From positions 992,001 to 1,056,000 of the forward strand of contig CM070583.1 in assembly GCA_036346355.1 (NCBI GenBank): a stretch of 64,000 bases of DNA, in the 5' to 3' direction. Under the pieces are notes generated by a model. That model was not told where the DNA came from and ran no database searches. It saw only the letters and a list, made by a program, of their open reading frames with translations. Origin of the DNA: Rhipidocladum racemiflorum. Lineage: Eukaryota; Streptophyta; Magnoliopsida; Poales; Poaceae. Positions 34,436-45,143 of the stretch are shown piece by piece. Within the stretch, counting starts at the first letter, position 1, and the number at the start of each line of letters is the position of its first letter. A program made the position numbers and the translations under genes.

Positions 34436-35116
34436 TCATCCAATGGGAATCGATAGAAGGCAGGATTTGAGGCCACAAAGGAACACACCTGAGACCTTGT
34501 CCTCCCACCAGTAGATGAACCTGAGGTTGGCCCCCTGCTTGTCCATCTTGTAGAGCTGGTAGTAGTGCTCCGCCACCTCGGATCCGAAGACGGCGCCGCA
34601 GAGCGCGCCGAACCCGGTAGCCAGCACGACACCTGCAGGAAGTCAGCCTAGACATGTCAAAAAACAACAAGCAGCAACGCAGGTCGAGAAGAATCTAGAT
34701 CGGTCAGGAACCCCAGCCGCAAGGGCGCGATTCGTCGTACATACCGTGCGGGCTCTTGGAGTACTTGAAGGCGACGCCGCCGAGGTGCGCGCCGCCGACG
34801 AGGGCCCCGCCGAGCGCGAACTTCCTGGACTCCCTGAGGGCCTTGAGCTGCAGGCGGAAGCGAATCGGGAAGATGGCATCTCTAGTTAGTATTAATACTC
34901 GTATTGGGGTGGCGGGTCGGATCGGGTCAGGGGACGGTTGGGAGAGGAGACCTGCGGACCGTAGACGGGATCGGAGGCGATGAACTCGTCGACGTCGGCG
35001 TCGGACCACCTGGGGAGGGGATGGCGGCGGCCATGGACCTTCTTGAAGTAGTCGAGGAAGGCGAAATTGCGCGCCCAGTGCTGCTTCACGCCCTCGAAGT
35101 GCTCGCTGATCCCCAT
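34436..35116 (-). CDS. SDH6: Succinate dehydrogenase subunit 6-like, copy 1
   Basis: Exons 34952-35116, 34745-34847 and 34436-34632 join in phase (GT-AG introns) to give about 154 residues from ATG at 35116. The protein reads like plant SDH6, a small plant-specific subunit of mitochondrial complex II: EHFEGVKQHWARNF, FIASDPVYGP, then two hydrophobic segments (FALGGALVGGAHLGGVAF and VLATGFGALCGAVFG) and the end motif FIYWWEDK. The recall is from family knowledge and not from a search. After EDKVS the sequence AG|GTGTGT could be a donor to a further small exon; otherwise it reads to the stop at 34436. It is nearly identical to copy 2 (56925-57609), and both are open throughout. A fold-back MITE sits about 100 bases upstream of this copy only. 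Confidence 0.75.
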
Positions 35117-35213
35117 CGCCGCCGCTTCGCTTGGTTCGGTCGCTGGCGTCCCTCGACTGGATGCTGCGGCGTTCGTGTTCCGGCGAAGAAACGAGACAAG
35201 GCAAGGGGGAAAA

Positions 35214-35416
35214 TTTGATAATTTGCCCTGAAGTTGATGGGCATTTGATCATTTACCCAAAGTTGGTGAGTATTTGATTATTTGCCCTACGATGTCTCAT
35301 TGACATGCGGGTCCTAGGGCCACATGTCAGTGAGACATGGTAGGGCAAATAATCAAACGCCTATCAACTTTGGGCAAATAATCAAACACCCATCAACTTC
35401 AGGGCAAATGATCAAA
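35214..35416. mobile_element. Fold-back MITE in the SDH6 copy 1 promoter
   Basis: About 200 bases forming a long imperfect palindrome: TTTGATAATTTGCCCTGAAG at the left is mirrored by CTTCAGGGCAAATGATCAAA at the right, with GTCTCATTGACATG / CATGTCAGTGAGAC around the centre. It lies about 100 bases upstream of the ATG and is not in copy 2. A degraded relative is near 42370-42445. Confidence 0.75.
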
Positions 35417-36735
35417 TGCTGATCATAGATACTAATGACATTTACTCTAGAAGTTTCACGAACTTGAATAAGAAATTTCATGAACAAATCATATACTTAT
35501 TGATCGATATTAATAATATTTATTGAATAAACAAAATAATATTATTATTCTATAAACGTAAATATGATATAATCATCTTTATTATTACCTCGAAGGTATA
35601 TCACAGACGGATAGTGTGCAACAAGTAAAAAAAAAAAGCTCAAGGAGAGGTGAGACGAGTTGCTCGACGGGCAATACACGACCACAGAAGCAAATTATGG
35701 CCGCATCTGGATGATCACGAGGAAGAAGCAAACTGCAATCAGCAAGAAGAAGACAGACTTCACAGATGTTCTGCTGTGAGAAGGGAGCTCTGATCTGTTC
35801 TTTTTCCTCTCTGACCAGTGGCCCCATGTGCACTAGTGTACAACAGTAAGAACCTTCAGCTAGCCCCTTGACTCCATTATAGGTGGGACCAAATGGATCA
35901 GGAATTGGTAATCTAGTTCACAGCTCAAAGACACAAGGTGAATGAGCCTTCTCTAGTTCATGAATTAGGAGATTAATTTAAATTAGTTTGATTAGCTTAA
36001 TTAGTTTTTAAACCCAAATGTCAAGACATCATCCTACCCAAGATCATCCCATCCAAACAGCATCTCAAACCATCTAAAATTATCCTATCCAAGTGATCAA
36101 ATAAAATCTTGTATCATCCCATTCAAATAACCAAACACCCTTTCTAGACTATTCCATCTATCATGTACCATCCCACCCTATTCAACATCGTAAGTCTAAG
36201 CCGTGAGAAGCTGAGAACTGCCATACTTCTGTTCTGATTCCCTCGATAAAGGAAAATTACGCAACTGTTTGTTTTCTATCTTTGTTTGGATGTCAAGAGC
36301 AAGTTTAAATTACCTGAAATATGAGAGAGAGAAACAGCACTGATATAAAATAAGTTTGTCTTAAAGAAAACTGCATCACATTTGGTATAAGATTGGACAC
36401 CAATGACCTGTAATTTGATTATATCTCTCTTGTCATCTACCAAAACAGGTATAAGAATCAATTTTCAGGGAGGGCACTCTCGAGATATACAATTGGTGAC
36501 TGTGGACAACCAATCTTCAGCAAACATTTCGGACGGCCTATGCTGAACTTGGACGAACGGTGAATCTCTACAGGAACAGGTTTTCTTTTGCTGCTAGAAA
36601 CCAAACCACAGCAATGGAATGTGAACCACTAGCAGAAAAAAGAAGGGGATCATAGACTACTTCCTATGGTTTGATGGCTGAAATTGGGGTCGGCAAGACA
36701 GCAAACTGAGCTTCTTAGCACTACGACCTGCCATT
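35417..36735. other. Spacer between the rearranged and intact loci; kinase 3' flank
   Basis: 35417-36242 has no recognised gene; about 36000-36180 has MITE-like text (CATCCCATCCAAACA and similar). 36243-36735 is the downstream flank of the intact kinase gene and serves as the empty site for the hAT and Helitron-like inserts at 28882 and 29967. Confidence 0.5.
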
Positions 36736-39700
36736 CTAGGTGGTGTGCAGCAGCGACTCCGACTGGTCTCTCTCGACGTAATGCTTGCCCTTTCCCTTGT
36801 CGAGACGGGCCCTTCTTACAGCTTGTTGGATCTGCCGCTCGTGCTCCCTAAGGATCTCTTCCATGTTTACTCCAGGAGGCATTAATGGTCCAGAGTAGTG
36901 GATTCTGTTCTTCTTACTGCCATTCACCTGAACATATAGTGGGAGAACTTCTCAGTATACGGCAGCAAAAAGAATCTTACTCTTTACAAGCATGAAGGCA
37001 CCGCGGAGCCAGGGCCCGGCGGGCCAGGGCTGTTGCTCGGGCTCAAAGCCTAATGACTATATACATGGCAATTGGCAACAGGCACTCAAGCTCAGCCCAG
37101 ACCGTAATTAAATTTGCCCAGGCTCTGAATTTTTTCTATCTCCGCCACTGCATGAAGGGAATATCCTCCATCTTACTCTTGTAAGACATAAAATTGTTGA
37201 TCTTGACACTGAAAGTGCCTCGAATATAAGGGATTGAGAAAAGAACCGTGCAATCCATGGCATATGACGAACAGCCATTTTGTGGAGAGATTCAGGTAAC
37301 ATCTACTCCGAATTCACCCAATAAGAACCATCCTCTTGCATGCTCATTAGTCATAACCATCAAAAATGCTTATGTACGGATTCCTAGAAACTGATCATGG
37401 CTTTCAAGGGCTTGCATACTATGGATCATGCTCATTATGAATGTTAAGACTTATTACTGATTAGGATAATACATGAAGCTGATTAGGGTAATTACAGAAC
37501 TCACCACTGTAGGCTCCTTATTTGACACCCCATCATCCTTTCGGTGGGAAGACGACGGTCTTTCTTGGAATTGATGTGCCCATTCAGGTCTGTCAGAGGG
37601 ATCAGCAGCAGTGAGTTGACTATATCTTGAACTCGACCGATGCTCTCTCATATACTGCCTCCTGGCACTGTCCCCGAGGTTAGACAACTTGGCAGCATTG
37701 CCTCGGTGCCCAGTTTCAGTAGATGGGTTAGACATCTCAGCAGCAACAATCTGAGAGGTGTAAAATCTATGGGCGTTCGGGTCCATGCCACTTGATCGGC
37801 CTAAAGTAGAGGATGAACGGCCAGCATTCATCAAAGGAACACGCTGAGGCTGACCATTGTCTGCAGCTCTTCCTGGAGGATCAATTGGAAAGCCAGTGAC
37901 AGCATCCTCCTTTGGAGTAAACTTATTACTACTGCTTTTTGGATTAACCTGAACTCGTCGTTGCTGCAAAGCCATGGAAAAACAGACATTTGAGTAATAA
38001 TAAACAAGAGAGTATTTGTATTTAACAATATGATAACATTAGTTGTTATATACAAAATATTTACTTCTGGACATGAAAACGATACATGTGCATTGTGTGG
38101 ATGAATTGCAGCATGGTTACACTAAAGTTATTAATAAATTAACTTTCAAACAAATCGCCAGGCAAATGCATTGCATCATATATTCATGGTACCCAAATGG
38201 TTCTGCTAGCGTGCTATTAAGCACCAACTATATTGAGTATTTGAATTCTGCATTGAATGAATTCATTGAACTGCTAGCGTGTGGTATTTGAATGGTATAT
38301 TTCCCCCTCGAGGATTCAAAATCCTGCAAGTAATAATACTTTGAAAGCTCAATAGTCAATAGTGTTAGCATTGTGGCACAAGAAAACCCTTGACTCTGAA
38401 AATCCTTGAGTATAATGAGTATCTATCAGCTTATAATAAGTTATCTCTACAATTTATTTTCATAGTACCTGCAATTCCTTATTGCCATTTGGTGCTGGAA
38501 GTTGCTTCCTACGTCCAGTTTCAGATTCCTGTCCTTTAACCGCAGCTGCTCTTTGTCTGTGGACAAAAACGCATGTTTAGGTCATATAAAGAAATGTCCA
38601 AAAAAAAAAGATTGCTACCATACATTCTGTCTGTCAAAATGCAAATTCCATAATATTTGTCTTAGGTTCCAAAGAGGGAATTACCTCCTAGCTTCTTCAT
38701 CTCGAAGCTTAGCATCATATTCCTTACTTGGAGGATATTTTGGTAGGCTTGATGGATCGCATGCATAAGGCTTCGTTGTGAAGAACTACGGTATAAAGTA
38801 AAAGGACAGGTTATAAACCAAAGTTAAGACGGGTGGTTTCAGATATACAGAGACAACCAAATCTTTTATGAACTAATCCATAAAGTGAAAAGGGAAAGAA
38901 TAGAAATAACATCTCTTAATGTCAACTTCAAAAGGTATTATTCACTTCTTAAAAGCATGTCATGAAATTCACAATATATGAGTAAAAAATATAGAAATTC
39001 ATATTTTAAGATCCATTGGCCAAATGTCATGCACTCATGCCAATGGTGTTTATATGTCGTTGAGGGACACAAAAGCAGTTTTAGCGAATTGTACGCATAT
39101 CCACATGCTTGAGAAACCATAGATTCTTTTTAGGGCACACAATACACCAGCCATACAAATCAACAAATATAAGGGCCAGAACTTACTTCACTTTCAAGGG
39201 CAGAAGCAGCAGTACCCCTATTCGCTGGTTCTACAGCAAGTAAACGGTCCAAAAGTGCTAAAGCTGAAGGAGGGAAGTCCTTGTATACATCATTCACACA
39301 ACGACGATACGGCTGTTGTGGCTTGAAGATGGTAGCACGCGACAACTTCAAATTAGCCCAGAACTCCTCTGATGGTGAACCACAAAGCTTGAATATTTTG
39401 TGTAACTGTTCCACCTGAAAGAGTTTAGCCAACAAAAATAAACATTGGAAATTCAAATAGATTTAATAGTCAAGAGTCTAAAATTACGAGCATATCATAA
39501 ACAAGATCACCATTCACCTTGAAGTCAGAAAGTTTAATGGGAACATTGTTAACTTTAAACCGGTACTGATCCATGTAAAAATAGCCTGGTATCACTCAAC
39601 CTGTAGTATATGCTAATCATAAGAATATGATATACATATAGGAACTACGTAATTATTACTAAATGTACAAGCTACAATCATCTCGAGCTAACCATTTTAA

Positions 39701-41664
39701 TTTATGACTGTAAATTTGGCTCTATGAACTGATTAGTTTTATTCTAAAGACATGGTACTCATCCTCCTGTTTACTGCATAATTTCTCCTAGTCATTCCTT
39801 AACATGCTCAAAAATTATCAAAGTACAGGCCACACTGTGTAAAGTATTCACCTTCAGCAGCTTCATTTTTTTTAATCCAGCCCAATTAAATTTTGACCTT
39901 AAGTGATATACAAGAAAGTAAAACAACATAGACTCATTGAATTGTTGTAAACTTGTACTAGATAATTTCAGGACTATTTGCAACAGTGCAATTTTGATCA
40001 GAGTATGAACAGTCAAACAGTACCTCAGTTCGTCCTGGCATGATAGGCTTCCCTGACAGCAATTCCGCGAGAATGCAACCAGCACTCCAGAGATCAACAG
40101 CAGCGCCATAGTTAGTAGCACCCAGCAAAAGTTCAGGAGGCCGGTACCACAATGTCACCACACGACTTGTTAAATGCTGCTTTTGGTTTGGATTAAAGAA
40201 TGTAGCTAGACCAAAATCTGCTATTTTGAGGGCACCATTATTGTCAAGAAGAAGGTTTGCACCCTTTATATCTCGATGCAAAACACCGCGATTATGACAG
40301 TGGTCAAGTCCAGAAAGTAGTTGTTGCATGTAACACTTGACCTGAAATGGCCATTTCCAGTGATTAAGGCATGAAAACAGAAGGCACAATGAAAAACCTT
40401 TGAAATTGAAGATCGAAGGACATGCCTAACCTGAGGCTCTGTGAATTTTATGCCAGGTGTAGACGCAAGTCCCGCAAGATCATGCTCCATGTATTCAAAT
40501 ACAAGATACAAGCTACTAGACATGCGCGACGTCACCAAACCTTCAAGCTTAACAACATTTGGATGATCCAGTCTTCTTAGGATGTGAATTTCCCTTGCCA
40601 TAAATCGAACACTCTCAGGGTCCATATTAGCAAATCGAACTTTCTTAAGTGCCACAATTTTTCCATTCTCAAGATCGCGTGCTTTGTAAACGCTACTGTA
40701 GGTACCTTGCCCTATCTGAAATATTAAAAAAAAAAAGGTAAGAAAGAGTGTATTTGCATAGATATAGTAGTTCAATAGTAATTAATTTCAATTCTAATCA
40801 ATCGGATTGTTTTACAGAAGTAGGAGGCTTTTCAGGAACTTCTTCTACAATGTTGCAGTCTATTTGTCTAACTACACCAAACCATCATGAATGATGTTCC
40901 AAAAATCTTACAATTTCTAGAAACGTGTCTACTTTTGCACCCAACAGAATATTCCATGCCATTGGAAAATTCAAGCACTTTGAAAAGGTCACAACTCAAT
41001 CACATAAGCATGATCCAGGAATAGATGGCTAACAGCTAATGAAGGTCCTGAAAAAACAGAAACAGTATGATAAATTGTTGGAAAAGTAAGGGTCAACATA
41101 AGGATGAACCTTGTCCAACTTCTCGAAAGACTCGGCCTTCCGAGGCTGCCACCCACGGACCGCCTCTACCGCCACCTCTGTAAGCCACCTCGGCCAGCCA
41201 GCCGCCACATGCTCCCCCTGCACTCCATTGGGCACATCTGTGATCCTCGGTTTTGCCTCACTCCCGATGCCACTACTCCTTGGCTCTTGCTCTGTCACGC
41301 CACTCAGAGAACACCTCCAATTCCCAGGTGAAGCAACTGGCCTAGCCTCTGCATCAACCACGCCAACCGCCATCGTGGCCGCCTCATCTGGCAATGCCGC
41401 CACAGCCTCAACCACCGGCGCTGGGGGCTTCCGAATTAGCCTAGCCTTGCTTGCATCGTTCCCGACGCGACGTCCGGCACCGGAGGACGTGGCTGCCACA
41501 ACCACCCCTTCTTCATCCTCCTCTTCCAGCTCCTCATGCCTCTTGCTGGAGCTGTAACTAACCAGACGCTTCAGTGAGTTGCTCGACGGGTGCCGGCGAG
41601 GGGGCTTCCCCTCGCCGCCACGCTCGTCGCCGCCATGGAATTGCTTCGAACTGACACAGCCCAT
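36736..41664 (-). CDS. CDC2/CDK-like protein kinase with N-myristoylation motif, intact
   Basis: Eight exons in phase: 41110-41664, 40431-40715, 40024-40341, 39187-39414, 38685-38785, 38469-38556, 37505-37963, 36736-36927, giving about 741 residues. The start MGCVSSKQ (ATG at 41664) is a classic N-myristoylation and palmitoylation signal, suggesting membrane attachment. The kinase domain begins FEKLDK|IGQGTYSS, with the ATP-binding lysine in VALKKVRF (about 209), a cyclin-binding-helix equivalent PESVRFMAREI, catalytic HRDIK (Asp about 304), DFG (Asp about 322) and the TLWYRPPELLLG loop. This matches the plant family of At1g54610 / IBS1-type CDC2-like Ser/Thr kinases, with the usual long basic C-terminal tail (PGVNMEEILREHERQI near the end). 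A 152-bp hAT insert lies in the last intron. The parental copy for the fragments at 23.8-32.3 kb. Confidence 0.92.
36999..37150. mobile_element. Short hAT element in the last kinase intron
   Basis: Flanked by a perfect 8-bp duplication CATGAAGG (36991-36998, 37151-37158). Ends CACCGCGGAGCCAGG and, inverted, CAGTGGCGGAGATAG share the CAGTGGCGGA-type end. The duplicated kinase copy at about 24064 has a single CATGAAGG and no insert. Confidence 0.85.
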
Positions 41665-43556
41665 AGGCCGATCGGGCGATTCCGGCACGGAGCTTCACTC
41701 CAAGAAAACCCAAACAAAAATTTCAAGAAATCTTCTCCCGGTACGGCTCCCGCATCAGGTCACGCATCAAGAACCCTCACTGCTCGCCGAATTGGAGCAC
41801 CAAACCGGCCTCCTCCGCAGATCCGATTCAGAGCACGACGCTCGGAACTCCCTCTAGTCAAACAACCGCCGAATCAAGAACACGCAAACCAGAACCGGCG
41901 CCAAGAACCCAAACTGGGACTCCGCAACCGTAAAAATCGGGATCTTTCCCTAGCACTTCGCAGACACCAACGAGTTGGGCAGGGGCAAATCTGCGGTGGG
42001 GAATCCGGGGGTGGGATCAAAATCGAACCTTGCCGCCGGGAATCGCGAGGGGTCGCCCCGCAGGAGATCTCCCTCCCTCCCTCCCTCCCTCCCAGTGATG
42101 GCCTTTTCTTGGGTCCTTTTGTTTGTTTCGTTTCTGGCAACTGCTCCGTCTATTTCCCTTCTCTTTTTTGGTTTTTTTCCTCTTCTTTATTTTGCCTCTC
42201 AACTGTCAAGTCAGCAATTACGACGGTTTGGTGAAAAAAAAAGGAGGGAGTAGTGATGTTCAGAGAAGACGCGTTAGGGCAGAATCTCAAGGCACAATTG
42301 AATTGATCACTATTTGTCGTAAGATCGATGGTAACTGATGATTTACTACGTTATTGTCTCGCTGGTATTTAAATTATAGAACCACATGTCAATAAGATAT
42401 GAGCTTAATTACCATTAATTTTATGGCAAATAATCAAATGCCCGGAATCTTAAAGGCAGTAGAGTGCAAGACAAAACTCCTACTTTACCGGCTTCAAATT
42501 TGAATCCAAGTCCAAGGTTTGGAATTTTGAATTGAATTGGAAAACTCAAAACATCCACCAATTGCTTAGCTTGGTTAACTTGTATGTCTTGTTGTCTGCC
42601 CAACCCTTCTTAGCATCTAAGAATTTTCAAGGTCAATGTCTAGCACACCTATGGATATGATAAAGTAGTAACTAGGAGGTAAAGGGCAACAAGCTAGCAT
42701 AGCAGCAAGGAAAATAAAAGCTGGTCTCAACCATGTGTTTTCTTTTGCATTTTTTTGATTCCACGTGCTAGCTTGTGGTTCTTAATTATGTATTAATGTT
42801 CTGAGGATTTAATTCGTCTTTTAGTTATTTTTTTCTTAGTGAGACAACTTGATCTAGGTCTAGGGGGGTTATCAACATATCCCAAGCACACGTTTTTCGG
42901 AGACCATGCAACAACAATACATGTGACCAAGCACCCACTGCATTGCTAATTTGCTATTCAGCCAAGGTGCCAATGTCACTGAATTGAGCTGATAGCAACA
43001 TCCTCTCTCAAGGGTGTCAGCCTCCTGTAGATTTCCACCGAAAAAAAAAAAGATTCGGTCGTGAGAGGAAAAGGAAGTAAAAAAAAAAAAAACATGTCAA
43101 GAAAATTTTCCACGCAGCGCTAAGATGGAGCATAGTATTTATGTATGTATGTGTGTGTGTGAAAATAATAGCACAAAAGATGGAATAGAGGAGGCGTGCT
43201 GGCGTGCCGCCTCCGGGCAGTGCCGGCACGGGCTCGATCCAAAGGGTCGTGCCGCCCGTCGTCTGGTTCTTTGGCCTGCCACGGCCGAGCTACTGATGAC
43301 GGCCAGACGACCAGAGCGTCTTGCCGGGTCGGGTTAGAGTCGGGCCGTGCCCAGCGTGCTTCGTGCCGGCCCGATAAAACCCGGCCCACATGCCCACGAC
43401 TAATCTCATCCAATGGACACCATGTGTGATGTGTAGGTTCTGCAACCTGGAAGGCGAAAGCTCCACCTGCATGATAAGCACCATGGATGGCGCGTTTGGT
43501 GCATCGTGTCACTACTTCAACTCTCAAAATCCTAGATGTTTATACTCAACTCTACT
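41665..43556. other. Kinase promoter region and intergenic DNA
   Basis: 41665-42100 is GC-rich and probably 5' untranslated or promoter sequence of the kinase; a CCCT-repeat (about 42067-42091) may be a promoter element. Frames here look like compositional artefacts. 42250-43180 is A/T-rich with no feature; 43189-43400 is GC-rich with GTGCCGGCACGG and GGCCCG words like the interior of the hAT element at 12898 and is probably a decayed relative. Confidence 0.4.
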
Positions 43557-44280
43557 CGGGGTGGAACTAGGGGTGTCGGGTATGCCTCGGTACCTCTAAA
43601 AATTTTGAAAAATGCTACAAGATCGCTTCTTCGATAGACCAAATTTATTGATTGAATTGGTTTCTATTTTAGTGATTTGAGATTTTTAAGACCTTAAAAC
43701 TATTTGTATTGTGCTTTTAGCAAATTTCAAATATATGTGTTGGATTTATGATGTTACAAAATAATTGTAAAAGACTTTAAACTTGTACATGTGAAATATG
43801 CACTTCAATGAAAAATTTCTAGTTTCGCCATTGACTATGCTTTTGGACTGCACACAGCAGATACTAAGACTCTCTCCAACAACGGCCTCTAAAACGGACT
43901 CTTTAGATATTTGGAGGCCTATTCAGGCCTGTAATCATCCCAAGGGGGCGTGCTATGTGCGCCTCTATCCAAGAGGCCGAAGGGGTTCATCTCTATATAG
44001 AGAGGCCGTCCTCATGTGTGCTATGTGCAAAGGAGAGACTTGTGTGATGGTTGATATACAGGCAGGGAATTCAGGCCATGGTTGGAAATCGACCAAATAT
44101 AAAGGCCTAAATTAAATGCGGGTCGTACTATTCAAGGCTCATAGAGGCCTGGTTTTACAGGTCATCCTTGGGTTTAGCCTAACCCACATGCTTATCTTTG
44201 TTGTGGTGTTGGCTTAACTTTTTCTTCAGTCATCTGCTCTTTAAAATTGGAATTGAACTACTATACTTATACTTAAAGCA
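43490..44280. repeat. Local duplication, copy 1 (expanded by insertions)
   Basis: Pieces 43490-43556, 43834-43866 and 44180-44276 match the compact 44966-45143 (shared words GTGTCACTACTTCAACT, CTTTTGGACTGCACA, ACCCACATGCTTATCTTTG). A hAT insert and a second insert of about 310 bases (43867-44179) separate the pieces. Confidence 0.75.
43557..43833. mobile_element. Short hAT element (GGTGGAACTAGG type end)
   Basis: The left end CGGGGTGGAACTAGG and the inverted right end CAATGGCGAAACTAG resemble the element at 55530-56580. Flanks ACTCTACT (43549-43556) and ACTATGCT (43834-43841) are a diverged 8-bp duplication; the empty copy at about 45020 reads ACTGTGCT once. The divergence indicates an older insertion. 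Confidence 0.65.
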
Positions 44281-44954
44281 GGTGGAATTGGAGGCTTGGC
44301 AGCCGTGCCACATCAGCACCATCGCGTTGCGGCCCTTTGAAAAATATGAAATTACAGATAGGTCCTTTCACTCGTTTTTTTTCAAAAAGGACCATGTAGC
44401 TCGGCATATTCGCAAAGAGGCCCTCCACGAGTAAACCGAATTTACATATAGGTCCTTCCACCATTCCCCCCTCCAAAAAAAACACGTGGCTACGCAAAAT
44501 TAGTTGATTTTTTTTTAAAAAAAAAAACGAATAAGTCTTCTACCGGATTTTTAAACTAATGAACCTCGTGGTTACACAAATTCATCGATGGCTCGTAGCC
44601 AGCCAATTTTTACAAAAACACCACAAAGGAAACTGAATTTGCATTTTTTGCAAACAAGAAATCAACCCTATTTTTTTTACATGGCGTGGCAAATGAAATT
44701 ATGAATAGATCCTTCCACCATTTTTCACCAAAAAGAACCACGGTTATGCAAAATTAGCCTATTAAAAAAACGAACAAGTGCTCCACCGCCTTTTTTTAAA
44801 CAAAAAACCCCGTGGTTACGCAAATTCGTTAATGGCTCATAGCCAGCCAATTTTTACAAAAAACACCACCAAGAAAACCGAAATTACATTTTCTGCAAAA
44901 AAAAAAAAAAAAAAAAAATCCGCACAGCGCAGCATGGCGTGCTCCTTGACCTAG
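44277..44954 (+). mobile_element. Helitron-like element H5 (3' end clear, 5' end uncertain)
   Basis: It ends in a hairpin-capable GC-rich segment (GCACAGCGCAGC...GCGTGC), then CTAG at 44951-44954 and T at 44955, like H3 and H4. The interior has duplicated blocks (CGTGGTTACGCAAATTCGT-like text twice, near 44568 and 44812) and 'aggtccttccacc' words as in the other members. The start at 44277 is only a guess from the end of the flanking repeat. Confidence 0.5.
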
Positions 44955-44965
44955 TATCTTTTGAT

Positions 44966-45143
44966 GCATCCTGTCACTACTTCAACTTTCAAGATCCTTG
45001 ATGTTTATGCCCAACTGTGCTTTTGGACTGCACATAGTAGATGCAAACCCACATGCTTATCTTTGTCGTGGTGTTGGCTTAACTTGTTCTTCAATCTATC
45101 TGCTCTTTAAAATTGGAATTGAACTAATAGCTTTTGTACTATG
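44966..45143. repeat. Local duplication, copy 2 (compact)
   Basis: Compact version of the repeat at 43490-44280; it gives the pre-insertion state for the hAT element at 43557. Confidence 0.7.

Noticed and set aside
34704..35252. 182-codon minus-strand frame over SDH6 copy 1
   Set aside because: It reads through an intron; the spliced model with three exons gives the conserved protein, and the same exon pattern is kept in copy 2.
41590..42234. 214-codon plus-strand frame upstream of the kinase
   Set aside because: It runs antisense to kinase exon 1 and its GC-rich leader, and is rich in low-complexity residues; no family resemblance.
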